A stretch of DNA of 64,000 nt. Source: Certhia americana. Lineage: Eukaryota; Chordata; Aves; Passeriformes; Certhiidae. A program made the position numbers and the translations under genes. This document shows, piece after piece, positions 10,976 through 22,787 of this stretch. The notes beneath the pieces were generated by a model. That model was not told the origin of the DNA, searched no databases, and was given only the letters and a program-made list of their open reading frames with translations. The stretch covers positions 51,940,828 to 52,004,827 of the forward strand of contig CM031859.1 in the NCBI GenBank assembly GCA_018697195.1, in the 5' to 3' direction. Within the stretch, counting starts at the first letter, position 1; each line of letters begins with the position of its first letter.

Positions 10976-13464
10976 GTGGAGAAGAGAGACAATGCAGGCT
11001 GTTACTGTTTCTTAATTCATTTACTGGATGTTTGAAAGTTTACAGTGATCCCTTAAGTATGGTGGAAAAGAAAAGGGTAAGAAACAGGGGATCAACTCAC
11101 GCGAGAGAGTGTGGACCTGAGCATATGTCTTTAAATTCTCACAAGGAAAAAAGAAAAAAGAAAAACAGACTAAATGAAGGCTACCTTTCTCCATTCCTGC
11201 CTAGAAGTCTGCAAAGACAGAAGACTTTCTCTTTTGAACTACTTGGGTGTTGGGTTTGTTTCTTTGTATCTTGGGGGCTTTCTTCATTTTCAGATGAAAT
11301 CTACTTGTGAAGTGAACCAGTCAACTGCAACACCTGAAGCTAATCTGGTCCAACTAAATCAACTAATGATCAAACCTACCAAAGTTACATTACATGAGCA
11401 TAGTGCACACCCAAAGGACAGCCACATACACTAGATAAGAAGTGTTTTACTGCTGAAGTTTGACAACTATAAGATATAGTATCATCACTCATTCCATTCT
11501 CCTTGTTTTCTATGGCTTGCAAGGCGCACTGGAAATGCCCTAAGCAAGCAAATCCTTTAGGTGTCTGCTGTTGAATCTGAAACAACTGCTGTTTCTTCTG
11601 CCATCCCCAAAAATCAGTGGCAGGATGACATTCCCAGAAACATGTATCTCCACTGAGTTACAACATCCTCTTGTTACAACATCCTCTCGTGCCTTAAGGC
11701 TACTACCAGTTAAATGCTACCTCAAATTCCTTAATATTTGATTTCTCTTTCAGTTACTCAACAATGCACTAGGAAGAGTGGAATTATAGGACCTGTGTTA
11801 TTTAGGGTTTTTTTTAAAGGCTTATCATAATCATTCCCATTGAACAAATATGCTTCCCCTGCTTGTAAGTAATTTCATTCCATAAACAGCAGCAAACTGC
11901 TACTACTACTTCCAGGTGAGAGTTACTTTCTTCCAACAGACACCACCTACCAAATAATACACAACCTCTGAGACATATTAATTGCCTAGAGAACATAGCA
12001 AACACAGCAAAAATGACAATTATGGCAAAAAAGTCACCCAAGCCAAAAAACTGACTCTAGACTAAAAGTCTAAAGGTAAGTCACACACAAGCACCAAATA
12101 GGCACACACAACCACCCCCAGTGAATATGATGTTCACACCCCAGCAGGTCAGTAAAGCGACACTGAAACAACCTCATTCATTTCTCTGCTTTGCATTAGC
12201 AGGGGTGCCCACACAATCTGTACCTTCCATGAGCATGGAAAACATGTCTTTACTCTGCCTTGCAGTTGTCCAGCAGTAACAGCACTGCTGGGCTTCCATT
12301 TGCTTGTCTGTGACACAAGGAGAGATGCAGTAAACCTGGCATATGTATCAAAGAAACCACAAAGGTTTCCAGCTACAGGACCCACTCCAGCAATGAGAAA
12401 AGTCTCATGGATGACATAACAAAAGGCTCCAGAAGATACTGAGGTCATCAAAAGCCAAAACAAATAAACCAATAAACACCAGGAAAAAAACAGCTTAGGT
12501 TGTACTTTTAGGTAGTCAAGGTACTTCACTGAAGGAATCCACTCCAAATAGTTTTATACCAATTATTTAAATCTTCTGGGAGTCGCACATAAAGATACTT
12601 AAAGAAAATACTGAAGGAGCTCCATAACTGACTAACTAAGAAGAAGGGTAAGAATGCTCTAAGAGAAAAATAACACGTCCGTAAAGACACCAACGCAATC
12701 ATTCCTGCCTTGGAGCCCAGAGAACTATCTGCCTGACTGTGCCATTGCTCTATCTCCCACAGAGCAATTGCCTGTTTGCAAACTTCCCATCACTGTCTTA
12801 GGGCCAGAAAATTGTTCTACATCAGACAGTGTTTCAGAACTTCCAGAACAGGGGTATAATTTACTTCACTCTGGTAAGAGGGGAAAGGAAGGTGAGGGTG
12901 ACTTTAAAATAGCATCTTCTGGACAAAGATGAAAATTCAGTACCAGTTTGCTTATTTGTTTAAATACCCAGACCATTTACATTTGATCAGAATGTGATTC
13001 TAGCACAAATAAATTGATATACTTCTCCCCATCTTTGAATTTTGATTATTTTCTCCTTCAAAGTAACTATCTCAGTTGTTTTTCCAATGTCACCTCAAAG
13101 TCTAAACTTCAGAAAAGAAGCAAATGCAGGGTAGAGAGAATTACAAAGATATGAGGTACTTATTCCTCTCTGAGGGGGTCATATCACCAGTCAGCATGGG
13201 ATTGCTATTAAATACTAGTCTGGATGAAGAATACCTTTTGACTTTACTCCAAGCCTCAGGCTTGTTCACCATTTAACATTAGAAAAAGAGGAAATATTTT
13301 AAATAAAACCATCAAACTACCAATACATTATAGTATGGTGGGCACATACTCATAAAATTCTTCTTGAGCATTTCATCTTGCCCTAAATAACAAAAGACAG
13401 AAAAGTACAAAAGAAAGTTAAGTACCTGCATAATTTTCAGTATAATTTTTTTTTTTTTTCCAAC
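10976..13464. other. Intronic sequence with one small tandem repeat
   Basis: Mostly unrecognised intron. It contains a 16-bp tandem pair at 11657..11688 and a T14 run (13446..13459) just before the LTR. The 132-codon minus-strand frame at 12149..12547 has no recognisable domain and is treated as chance. Confidence 0.55.
11657..11688. repeat. 16-bp tandem duplication
   Basis: GTTACAACATCCTCT plus one base occurs twice head to tail, differing only in the last base (T or C). This suggests a recent slippage-type duplication. Confidence 0.9.
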
Positions 13465-14072
13465 AGTACTGGTTTTGGCTGAGGTAGAGCTCATTTTTTC
13501 CATGGTAGCTGTCATGTGGAAATGATTTGGAATTGTGCTGGAAACAGGGTTGATAAGATAGGGATGTTTTAGTTAATGCTGAGCAGCACTTGTGCAGAGC
13601 CAAGGCCTTTTCTGCTTCTCACACTACCCCTCCAGTGAACAGGCTGGAGGTGCACAGGCTGGGAGGGGACACAGCCAGAACATCTGACTCCACACACACA
13701 CAAGTGACCAAAGGGATACTCGACAACACATGGCATCATACTCAGCATATAAAGATGGGAGCAGAAGGAAAAAGAGGGGATGTTCAGAATGATGGCATTT
13801 GTCTTCCCAAGTCCTGTTACATGTGATGGAGCCCTGCTTTCCTGGAGATGGCTGAACACCTGCCTGCCCATGAGAAATGGTACATTAACTCCTTGTTTTG
13901 CTTTACTTGCACTCACAGCTCTTGCTTTACCTATTAATCTGTCTTTAGCTTAATGTACAAGTTTTCTTGGTTTTGCCCTTCCAATTCTTTTCCCCATCCC
14001 ACCGGGGAGGTAGAAGAAAGAGAGGAAGGGACTGTGTGGGGCTTCATCACCAGCTGGGGTTAAACCAAAACA
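13465..14072 (+). mobile_element. Solo LTR of an avian endogenous retrovirus
   Basis: About 608 bp that I recognise from memory as a common bird LTR. It opens TACTGGTTTTGGCTG followed by AGGTAGAG, then GGGATGTTTTAGTTA, GGGAGGGGACACAGCC, TCAGCATATAAAG (TATA box), GATGGAGCCCTGCTTTCC and a TTGCTTTACCTATTAAT-type polyadenylation region. It ends CAGCTGGGGTTAAACCA. The order U3, TATA, poly(A) signal, U5 places it on the plus strand, antisense to PTPRK. No internal retroviral genes flank it, so it is a solo LTR. The exact 5' edge and target-site duplication are uncertain. I do not assign a family name. Confidence 0.82.
13748..13754 (+). promoter_or_regulatory. TATA-like box of the LTR
   Basis: TATAAAG sits inside the LTR where the retroviral TATA box is expected, about 185 bases before the degenerate poly(A) signal ATTAAT (13933..13938). 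It would direct transcription on the plus strand, antisense to PTPRK. Whether it is active cannot be judged from sequence. Confidence 0.55.
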
Positions 14073-17000
14073 CAAAGAGGCACTGGGGGTTGGGGATGGC
14101 CAGGGAAAATCCAGACTACTGGCAGCATACAATGCTTCACAGCAAAAATTACCTAAAAATATATCTTATCGGTGTTGAATTGATGAGTTCAGACTTTTAA
14201 ACTGAAAACCCTGACTCTTCAAGGTCCATGAATCTGGAGACGGATTGGTTTCCAATTTTGAAGTACAGAGATTTTAGTGAACTTTCTGATAATGATTCAA
14301 TACTGCACTATTATATTTTTTCTTTTATTCTCTTTCACATAGGGGTAGTCCAAAAACCCCTAGCAGAGCACAATTCATTACTCAATCTTTTGAGAACTCA
14401 TATAAAGAAATGAAAGAATTATCAATTTCTGCTTTCTTTTAACTATCTACTTCAAGCATATATCACTGATTTCTGCCATAATCCTCTTTCATTCATTTCA
14501 CTTTTCATGTGAATAAAGGAGCCAAGTGGAAGAGTATATCATTGCCAGCTCCTTGATAGTGTGATATTCACATTTTTTCTTAGAAAGGGATAGGATCTTG
14601 CATCTATAGCTGATAAAAATGTGACAGAATCTGAACTTCTTATGTAATAAGTAATTATGTTTTTCAACTATATACTAAAATCCTAAAAAAGGAAAATCTC
14701 GACAAAAAGGAACCATATCTAGAACTTCTTTATTTACACACTATGATTTAATCTTGTATTTCTGAAAAAAAATAATGAATCAGGTGCTCCGAGATGGCTG
14801 ATTAGCAATACTGTTTCCTCCATTTCACTGTGCTTGCTGTATGACAGGGAGGAGAATGCTACAGGCTTTTCATAATCTTGGTAATCAAGGTTAATACAAA
14901 ATTTGCATACCACCTTGCAGATGAAAGGAATGTTTCCTGGAAGAGTGCTGAAGTTAAAGTCACATATATCTCCCCAGAAATTAAGCACCAGCTAAAAATA
15001 TTACATATTTATCTCAAAGTAAGTCCTCATGAGTTTGCAGCCAGTAGTGTTCCAGTTAAGATTTTTAGGTAATTATTAAGGTAATTCATATAACAGATTC
15101 ATATGGTATACTAATCTCCAAATCTTTCACTGTCTTGGAAAACACCAAGCATCTACTAAATTTTCATCACTTCACCCTGAAGATAATCACTATTTTGCAG
15201 GGAACAGTAAAAAAAGGTCAAAATCTTCATTAGCCTCATTGGCACTACATTATTTGATGGAAAGAGAATTGAAGAGTCTTGTATGTAGAGCTATGCAATT
15301 CCTTACAATACTTCAGTTCTTCAAGTATAACATTTCTACTCTCCTTTAAGTACAGATCACACATATAGCACAGGAAATCCTGAGCACAGTAGAACAAAAG
15401 AAAGTTACTCATAAATTTTAATATAACAAAGAAAAGTAGTGGAAAAAAAGTATTGAAAATTTTAGGCAAAGGAAAAATGAAGGAGTAAATTGCTGACATT
15501 TCTTTTTTAAGAAAACAAACTCTTTAGCTTCAAAATTCTGTGAATTCAGTTTTTCTGTAGGACTAAGAACAGAGCAACAGAAGCAATTGCTCAGATTCTA
15601 CAGTTCTGTAGCCTGCAAAAATCAAGGCACCCAAAGTCATTTCTTCTATCCCCTTTCTCGAATGGAGTTCTAGGTGTTTTGTGGAGGCAAAGCCATCTTT
15701 CCTTGTAATGGTGAAGTACAGCTTGGATCACTGACTTAGACACAGCTGACATATTTTACCTGATTAATAATAATTTCTGCTATTTTCAGTTTTAAAAATT
15801 CCTTGATACTAATTTATCAGCTTGGCCCTTTTTTAATGCAGCAGACTCCAGAATAAATTAGGTCTCACCAAAATAGGCTAACAAAAGTCAAACCCACCAA
15901 GCTAGGAAAGTTATTATATACATCTCTTTAAGGCAATTTTAAAGTTCTTAAATTTAAAAAAGGTGGTGGGAAGGAAGACACAATAGGTGGGGGAGAGGCT
16001 GACAGCATATATTGTAATTATTTACCTGCTTTCCCACCATCATCATTCTCTTATCCCTCAGGAATTTCCTGTGCCCATAAATGAGCTAATTCTTGAAGGA
16101 AAGAAAGCACATTGTTGCTGGCCTGAAGAACATCCCCTACTGAAACACTGCCACAGACCTGAACTAACAGTCAAAGCCTGCTTGTCGTCTCTAAGAAAAA
16201 ATACAGAGCTTCCAAGAAGTCTCCAATACTTACGGTGTTCCTGAAAACCTAGAGGCTGGCACTTCAGCTGTGATGAGGCTTGTTTAGGCAATGCTTTTCA
16301 CTGCCTGCACTGTGGTTTCCCAGTTTGAATATTGGAACAAGTCAGTATTTGTAGAAGTCCTTTGAGAACTGTGAGTGCTTCGTGATCAGCAGAACTAAAT
16401 TATTAAAATGGTTCTGGTAATCACTCTATTGGAAATTACACGTTTTTTGTCCTCACCAAATCAATAAATATCTTGGAAGAAATGAGAGAGAAATGTGACA
16501 GATATGCTTGCACGCATTCATGTTTATCCTAGCAGTTAAAAAAAGCTGGTGTTTTGTTTCTACTAGCAAGGCTTGGAAAAGCAATAAGAAAGCTCATTAT
16601 TTAAAAAGTCTTTCTCTAACTAACTCTTCAATTAACTGAACAAAGAAGAAGTCTTCTGATTAAGTGCTGCCTCGCAAGTAATAGTCAGGAGAACACTTAG
16701 GGGTTTAGAAAGTGTTTCTGATGAGAAAGGAGCATTATGCTTCTTCGGAGATATTTTCAAACATTAGAGACAGTGGTAAGTAGTGAGGCAGTTAAAAGTG
16801 CTTTCATCTGGTGAAAACTATGAAGGAAAGAAGGAAGACAAAAGAAACAAATGTATAAGCCATTTCATTGTGCAGTAATGAACTAGGAACAAAGTAGTTT
16901 ATTGACAGTCACCTTAAATTCTTAAAAGCCACTAAGCTTTCTCAATGGAGTTATTCCTCAAAAAGAATGATAAAGAATGATGCACCTACAGAAGAAACAT

Positions 17001-17589
17001 TTCAGTGACTTATACTACCTGCAAACACAAGCTGTTCCAAGTTTAAGAAAAGAAAAAAAATACTCTCAGTTTATTAACTATTACCTTAGATTTCTTTAAT
17101 TATACAGCTATCCCATCTTTTACTAACACATTTTAGGAAACAATTTTTATATCTCTGCACCCCTGCAAAAAGTTCTAATTCATACTTTATTTCTGAGAAA
17201 CCTTAGAAACTTGAAGAAGTTAAAAGGCTTAATTTAAAATTTCAATTTTAAAAAGTCTAAAATATCACACAATGCCAAATGAGATTGAAAGGAAATGATA
17301 AGGGGAAAAGAGCCAAGAGAAATGTGTGTAGGGGTGGTAGTGGCAGAACAAGTTCTCTCATTTCTACAACCAGACAAAAAACTTACAAAAAATACGACCA
17401 AACTGGTTTAAATAACCACAGAATAAAAAAATAAATTACATTTAGAAAAAATGTTAAGCACATATCCGCTTGGGGGGCGGAGAAGGCTGGGCATTGACAG
17501 CAGCTATTTCTGTCAGGCATATTCATGGGTCTAAAGCCTTCAGTGTGACCAACCTCCAAATTTTTCAGCCTGGTTTACCCACCAGACCA
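14073..17589. other. Intronic sequence, nothing recognised
   Basis: AT-rich intron. The open frames (for example 14734..14988 minus and 15245..15499 minus) show no family resemblance. Confidence 0.55.
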
Positions 17590-17840
17590 AAAACGCCCCT
17601 AATTCTGGAACTGGATGAGGATTCCCCTTCATGTTAGTGAGGGTTTTGCAGAACTCTATCACATTCCTCTAAACTGGGTCTTTTCCCAGTCCAGATAATT
17701 TAGCCTACTTCAGCACCGCCTCTCACACACAGTTACAGACTGCTCTCCTCTGCCCCTGAACTCCTCCTCATGCTGAGATTTCCATCAGACAATTTTCACT
17801 GTCCTGAAACTGAACATCCAAGACTTATACACAGAGCTGT
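17590..17840 (-). mobile_element. Possible ancient CR1/L3-like LINE 3' remnant
   Basis: The stretch has the vocabulary of a decayed reverse-oriented CR1/L3 3' region: a TCCAGATAATTTAGCCTACTT-like segment, CTCTCCTCTGCCCCTGAACTC, then CTGTCCTGAAACTGAACATCC. Similarity is weak and by eye only. It may be unrelated unique sequence. Confidence 0.3.
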
Positions 17841-19791
17841 AACACTAACTGGTTGGCTGCTTATCAGTGCTGCTCAAACTTTTCAGATAAAGCACTTTCC
17901 ACATTACATTCTTACCTAACTAGTCAGAAAACTTACACTAGCTCCAAGCTTTATTTCTGAAGTGTATATTTGGTATTATTATCAGTAATTTTCTGTTTTG
18001 CAAAGTATTTTAAATAAAGCCTATGAAAATATCAGTCCATTGGAATGTTGCTGATTCTAATTTGTTTAAAGATTTTTGTACTTTCTTGATTTGAGTTAGT
18101 ATTTCAAGAATAAAACCCATATATAAAAAAAAGGACATTGGCCTTATAAATAGGAAGTTGGAGTTTGGGAGGCTGAGTTTCTTCTAAAGTGAGCCTATAA
18201 CTCACAGTTTAGTTCTACATAGTTCACACAGGTACTTTCCATTTCACCTGTGGCTTTCCTTAGCTACACCAAATGACTAAATCACATCTAACTCCCTGTC
18301 TTCCCAAACATTTTCTGCATGCAGCTTGTTTAGAGTCTCACATATCTACGAGTTCAGAGTAATGATCTGATATCTAAAAAGGCAACAAATTCTCATATTT
18401 CACATGAAATCTGTTTCTTACCTTATGTGGCATATGGCCCAACTGTACACACCATTACTCAATCTTCAGTCTACCATCCTCCTGTTATACTTCTATTACA
18501 GTTCCAAGACCATTCAAGATCATAAAGGAAAGTAATTTTCCAAGATCTTTGAGCAATTTAAATTTTTGCAAATCCATAAATCACCAGTATTATAATAAGG
18601 AACAATTTGATTATCCAAATCAGGATTCACAATTTTGCAAGAAAATTATTTGGCTTCCCAGAGTTTTCTTGCACTATTTCTGAACTGATAAAAGACGTTT
18701 TGCTCAGTGCAGTTCAGTATTTTTACTTTGGTAGATATATTTCCAGGTGCAATATCACTGCTATGAAGCCAGTATTCCAGCCAGCACGTTTGCTAAACTA
18801 CAGAGCACCATTACTGTGCAGTGAACTTTTAAAGAACCATAAAAAACCAAGTAATTAGTGCCTTACAAGTTCCAAATTTACAGTTCCAAGTCAAGAGTTT
18901 ATCTACCTGTTTCTGATATAAACATCAGACACCTAATATAAAACCAAAACTGAAAAGACCATTGTTCACGTTACAAAGTGGATCTCATATGTGAGTGAGA
19001 ACAGATGTGATCCTGTGTAAACAAAACAAATTTGGTGAGGGGGAAACCATACAAAAAGTAGCTAACAGGGACTTTGGGAGATAGTGTTAAAAATAAATTT
19101 AAAAAAAAAAAAAAAATCAAACCACAACAAACAAAATCAAGCAAAAAAGGGATGACATAGGTAGCAAGGGAAGTGGAAAATGACTCTGACAGAGGCAGAA
19201 AGGAAGAGACAGCCCTCAGCAGTCAGATAACCCCTACTGTGCAAAGCAGGAGAGAACTTGGGAAAATGAACAGAAGCATTAGACAAAACAATTCATCTAG
19301 ACAGGAATAAACATCTCAACTAAAGTAAATTAATTACCAACAAAGTAATAACTGACAAAGAAAACAATGAGACAAAACTCCTAGTCACTAAGTTTAAACA
19401 ACAAAAATCTCAAAATATTTTTCCCTTGAAGCAAACTTGAGGCAGGTCAAAGGTAGCATAATTCCAACAGAGTGATAAGAAAAAGATTCCAGAACTAACA
19501 AGTACCAAAATCAAATCAACCTTGATCCCAAGGGACTCTCTAATCAAACCCTTTTCTTGGAGAGTTCATCCGCATGTTAAACAAGCAGAACAGTGGTTGC
19601 AGATGCCTTGCTGGCAGGAGACAGGAGACAGATTGCATCATTACAGGACTTCTGAAACTCTCCAAGTGCAAAATGCGACAACTGAAGAATTACAGGCCCC
19701 AGGCTTGGAGAAACCCCCAGTCCTAATGTGGAATTAACACCAGAATTCCTTGTTGTATATACTGTAGACACTAGAAGCTAAAGACATTGCC
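17841..19791. other. Intronic sequence, nothing recognised
   Basis: AT-rich intron with a short A run near 19101. No exon, RNA gene or retroelement could be supported. Confidence 0.55.
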
Positions 19792-19848
19792 AAAAAAAAA
19801 AAAAAAAAAAAAAAGAAAAACAAAAAGAAAAACAAAAAAAAACAAAAG
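19792..19848. repeat. A23 tract with A-rich continuation
   Basis: Twenty-three A residues (19792..19814) are followed by repeated GAAAAA and CAAAAA units. On the minus strand this is T-rich and produces a phenylalanine-rich chance open frame. Confidence 0.9.
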
Positions 19849-22465
19849 ACAAGAAACACCCAACCCAAAGAAAACCCAACTCTAACAGGAATACAAAAAC
19901 GTCCTTAAGCTCAAAGTTTAAGCTTTGAGCATAAGTTGTCACATATATGATCAAGGTTGGAAATGTATTCTGGGGGAGGTACAACCATGAGTTTGTCCTG
20001 TTCCTGAGCTCTTCTACAAGCTTCCACTGCTATCTGGCAGCAGAGACAGGGTACAAAACTAGATAAAAAGCTTTATCCAGTAAAGATATTATAATAAACT
20101 GTACTTGCTTTGTTATAAAATAAGTATATAAATAATTGCCCAGCAGAATACAGTTAGGGAAAATTAAGGAAATAGATTATTTACAAAAATACATTCCTGT
20201 GAGCAAAAGGAAGTGTTAAATCCATCCAAAAATGCATAAACTGAGTTTATATTGTCTACTAGAGTGACATGCAAAAACACTTGCTAGTTTTGAACAGGAA
20301 ACAGTATTGTCTCAACAGAGCACAGCAGAGTACAAAAATGCTGTTAAGGAGTTAATTAGCCAAGGTGCAATACTCTGTTATTACAACTTGGCCATGCTGC
20401 TAACCTCCAACTCACCACATGACACTTCCTTAGAGTGCAACCTGTGCTACTCAGCCCCTGATAATCTCTACTCTTCTCCTTCACTTAAAAGTGAAGGAAA
20501 TGACAGTGAAATTGACCTGATTGTAATAAAGTACATGCAAACAATTGTGCTCAGCAGTGATCTTTAGCAGTCACCTTGCTTGTACAGGCAAGGATCCAAG
20601 TCCCAGGTTAGTAAAGAACCGCTTCCGTCTTGTTATAGAAACCAGCGCTTATCTTCCTCAGTGCTAGCTAAACTCATTGACCAACAGGTAGGTAAAAGTG
20701 CCAAAATCACAAGCTACAATTGTATGGCATGGAACTCATATGAGAAAAAAATGTTTCCATTCCAAAGCATAACTCAACTCAAAACTAAGGGAAAGAAAAA
20801 ACAAACTACAAACAAACAAACAAAAATCTACCAAGAGCAAAGCTGAACCCGAACCTCGAGAGCTGAAAAAACCAAAACCACAAAAATACCAACCCTGTTT
20901 GTGCAAACAAGCAGTTGTGCATAGATAGCATGCAGATTTCGCCTCCTGTTCATAAAAGCAATTGTGCAAGTTGGCCACAAGTCACAGCAGGTTACATTAG
21001 CAGTCCTTCAGTTGTACTCCAGGCTTATGTTTAAATTAAACATAAACTGGGTTACACATAATTTCGATATTCTGTTGGGCAACCAAGCAAGGGAAAGAAT
21101 GAATTTAAGCAAAATCTACGGAGAGATAATGTGAAGGTTATAACGTAAGTGAAAAATGGCCACGTTGCTAAGATAAGGCTCCAACCACCAATCTCATTGT
21201 TAAGCCTGGCCATCTGTCAGCAGAAACCTGATTTACTGCATATAATGCTGCTATACTTGATCATTACTGTTCTGTTATAAAAGGCTCCCGAGGTTTGTTT
21301 AAGGACACCAAATGGTACTTTCTAGCAACATAAAAAGGGTTAATAAAACACCTCCTCAAAAGCCAAGTTTTCTGGATTCAGAACTTTAAATCAAATTTTA
21401 CCCAGTTTCAATGCCACTGGTAGATGAAATTTCTTTATGAATAAAAACATTAAAACCAGGGAAACAACCCCCCAAAAAAAACCCCATAAAATGATAGTAA
21501 ATTACATAATTTTCACTGCATATGTAAGGCTGCTTGCACTGAAGCTTCTAATGGATTTTATTTTGATGGTGGGGAATTGCAACAAACTTTAGATAAAGGC
21601 ACTTTTGAGATACATTCATACAATACCACTATTCATCAAAACCATTAGTAAAGCAGCCACTTTTCTTCATTTAATAACTGTTCAAGATATCCAAACTGTC
21701 TACAAGAGCACTAATGAAGAATATCTGGATAGGGGCCTGCAAGCACATTAACACCTCATGGTGTAACAGTTCAGGTGAGCACATGTAATCCAACTCTTCC
21801 CTCTCCTACACGCCAGAACAAAAATGCCCACGTATGAGATTCATCCTTCACACCAAATACACACTGAGTAAAACAGCTGCAGGTACTTTCTCAGGTTAAT
21901 CAAACAAATCAAATAACAGCATCTAGTAATAACAAAACAATTTTTCCCTCCAAACAACAGGCCTACACTGCAGGTGGTTTTGTCCCATAGCAAGCAAAAA
22001 GGAAAAAAAAAAATCATCCTGAACAGCTGCTGATTAGGTGAGCACCATTCTGCCTGCACAGCAAATGAAGCAAATGTCATGTGGAAAAAAACACAGTTTA
22101 CGGTCATGTAATTAGACACGGTAACACAGGCATACACAAAAGAGGAGGGAAGACAAGTACAAATTACAGTTGCACAGGCAATTTATTTCTGGGAGTTTAG
22201 AATTTTTGATGTTCCTGGACTTTAACCTTACCATTTCTTTTAAGAAGGCTTTTTTCCAGCTATTTTTTCCCCCTATTATACGATAACAGATAACTTTGGA
22301 CAATCACCTGCTTTAAAAATTATCTATTCCCATACAATTATTTATACTGAATGAAACACTTCACTTGAGGACACTGGGAGAATACTCCATCAGAACAGAT
22401 CAAAACAACACAAAGTGAATAGTACCTTGCAGCAAATAGTATAAAGTGTTATGAACTTATTGCAA
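19849..22465. other. Intronic sequence next to the exon, nothing recognised
   Basis: Intron flanking the MAM exon on its 3' side. It includes a short (AAAC)n run near 20810..20825. The open frames are short and overlapping, with no domain. Confidence 0.55.
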
Positions 22466-22471
22466 GTTTAC
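22466..22471 (-). other. PTPRK: Splice donor of the PTPRK exon
   Basis: The minus strand reads CAG|GTAAAC at the exon end. The GT is at 22470..22471. The exon ends on a complete Gln codon, so the next exon should start in phase 0. This matches the known R2B phosphatase layout, where the end of MAM (VIFE-type sequence) begins the next exon. Confidence 0.9.
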
Positions 22472-22743
22472 CTGATACTCATTGGGCCAGAAAGTGCTGA
22501 CAGCCAACTCTGCTCGAAGCCAGTCTTTGCCAGTGGAGCCAGTGACATTCCAGATGGGATTAGCCAGTGGTCCTTTGTTCACCCTAACAAGGATGTTCAA
22601 AGTGCCTGGGTTTCCTCCATTCTTGCTGTACAGAAGGTAGCTGAAATCGATGCAGTGAGTATCGTTTTCTTTCATTGTTGGAAGCTGAAGTCGAGTCTTT
22701 TCTCCAGGGTCATGGTCTGATGAAATCACTATCATATATGATC
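22472..22743 (-). CDS. PTPRK: PTPRK internal exon (MAM domain), third coding exon
   Basis: One internal exon of receptor-type tyrosine phosphatase kappa, a single-pass membrane protein whose extracellular MAM, Ig and fibronectin III domains mediate homophilic cell adhesion and whose cytoplasmic part carries phosphatase domains. Read on the minus strand, it opens after a TTCTTAG acceptor with a split Gly codon (G|GA) and runs 90 further intact codons to CAG, followed by a GTAAAC donor. The length is 272 bp, which from memory equals exon 3 in this family. Landmarks in order are [15 protein letters not shown], the MAM cysteine in [36 protein letters not shown], and [17 protein letters not shown] at the end. 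Two N-glycosylation sequons (NDT, NVT) are visible. The [13 protein letters not shown] wording fits PTPRK better than PTPRM, PTPRT or PTPRU, as I recall those sequences. There is no stop or frameshift. Family assignment is very secure; the kappa paralogue is strongly favoured. Confidence 0.95.
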
Positions 22744-22787
22744 CTAAGAAAGGGGGGAGTGGGAAAGGATTTAAAAAAAAAAAAAAA
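22744..22787 (-). other. PTPRK: Splice acceptor and polypyrimidine tract of the PTPRK exon
   Basis: On the minus strand a 15-base T run (22773..22787) is followed by a C/T-rich stretch and then CTTTCTTAG at the exon edge. This is a strong 3' splice site. The intron AG occupies 22744..22745. Confidence 0.9.

Larger units (their letters stand above)
1..22471 (-). other. PTPRK: PTPRK intron downstream of the MAM exon (partial, intron 3)
   Basis: This is the intron that follows the MAM exon in the minus-strand gene. It continues past the left edge of the window. I looked for the next exon, which should encode the MAM end and Ig start with a GYIAIDDI-like segment, and did not see it. The intron holds simple repeats, one solo LTR and otherwise unrecognised AT-rich sequence. 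The open frames here have no family resemblance and are treated as chance. Confidence 0.85.

Noticed and set aside
12149..12547. 132-codon minus-strand open frame with a hydrophobic stretch near its start
   Set aside because: The hydrophobic run (FFSWCLLVYLFWLLM) looks membrane-like, but nothing else supports a gene: no homology recognised, no splice sites evaluated as convincing, and hydrophobic stretches are common in T-rich frames.
13569..13916. 115-codon minus-strand open frame
   Set aside because: Lies entirely within the solo LTR, on its antisense strand.
19792..19814. A23 tract as the tail of a processed pseudogene
   Set aside because: No gene-like body precedes it, and no flanking target-site duplication was seen.
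1..22471. Next PTPRK exon (end of MAM, start of Ig domain)
   Set aside because: Searched by eye for a reverse-complement GYIAIDDI-like segment with splice sites; not found. It could be missed by eye, so a spliced alignment would be decisive.
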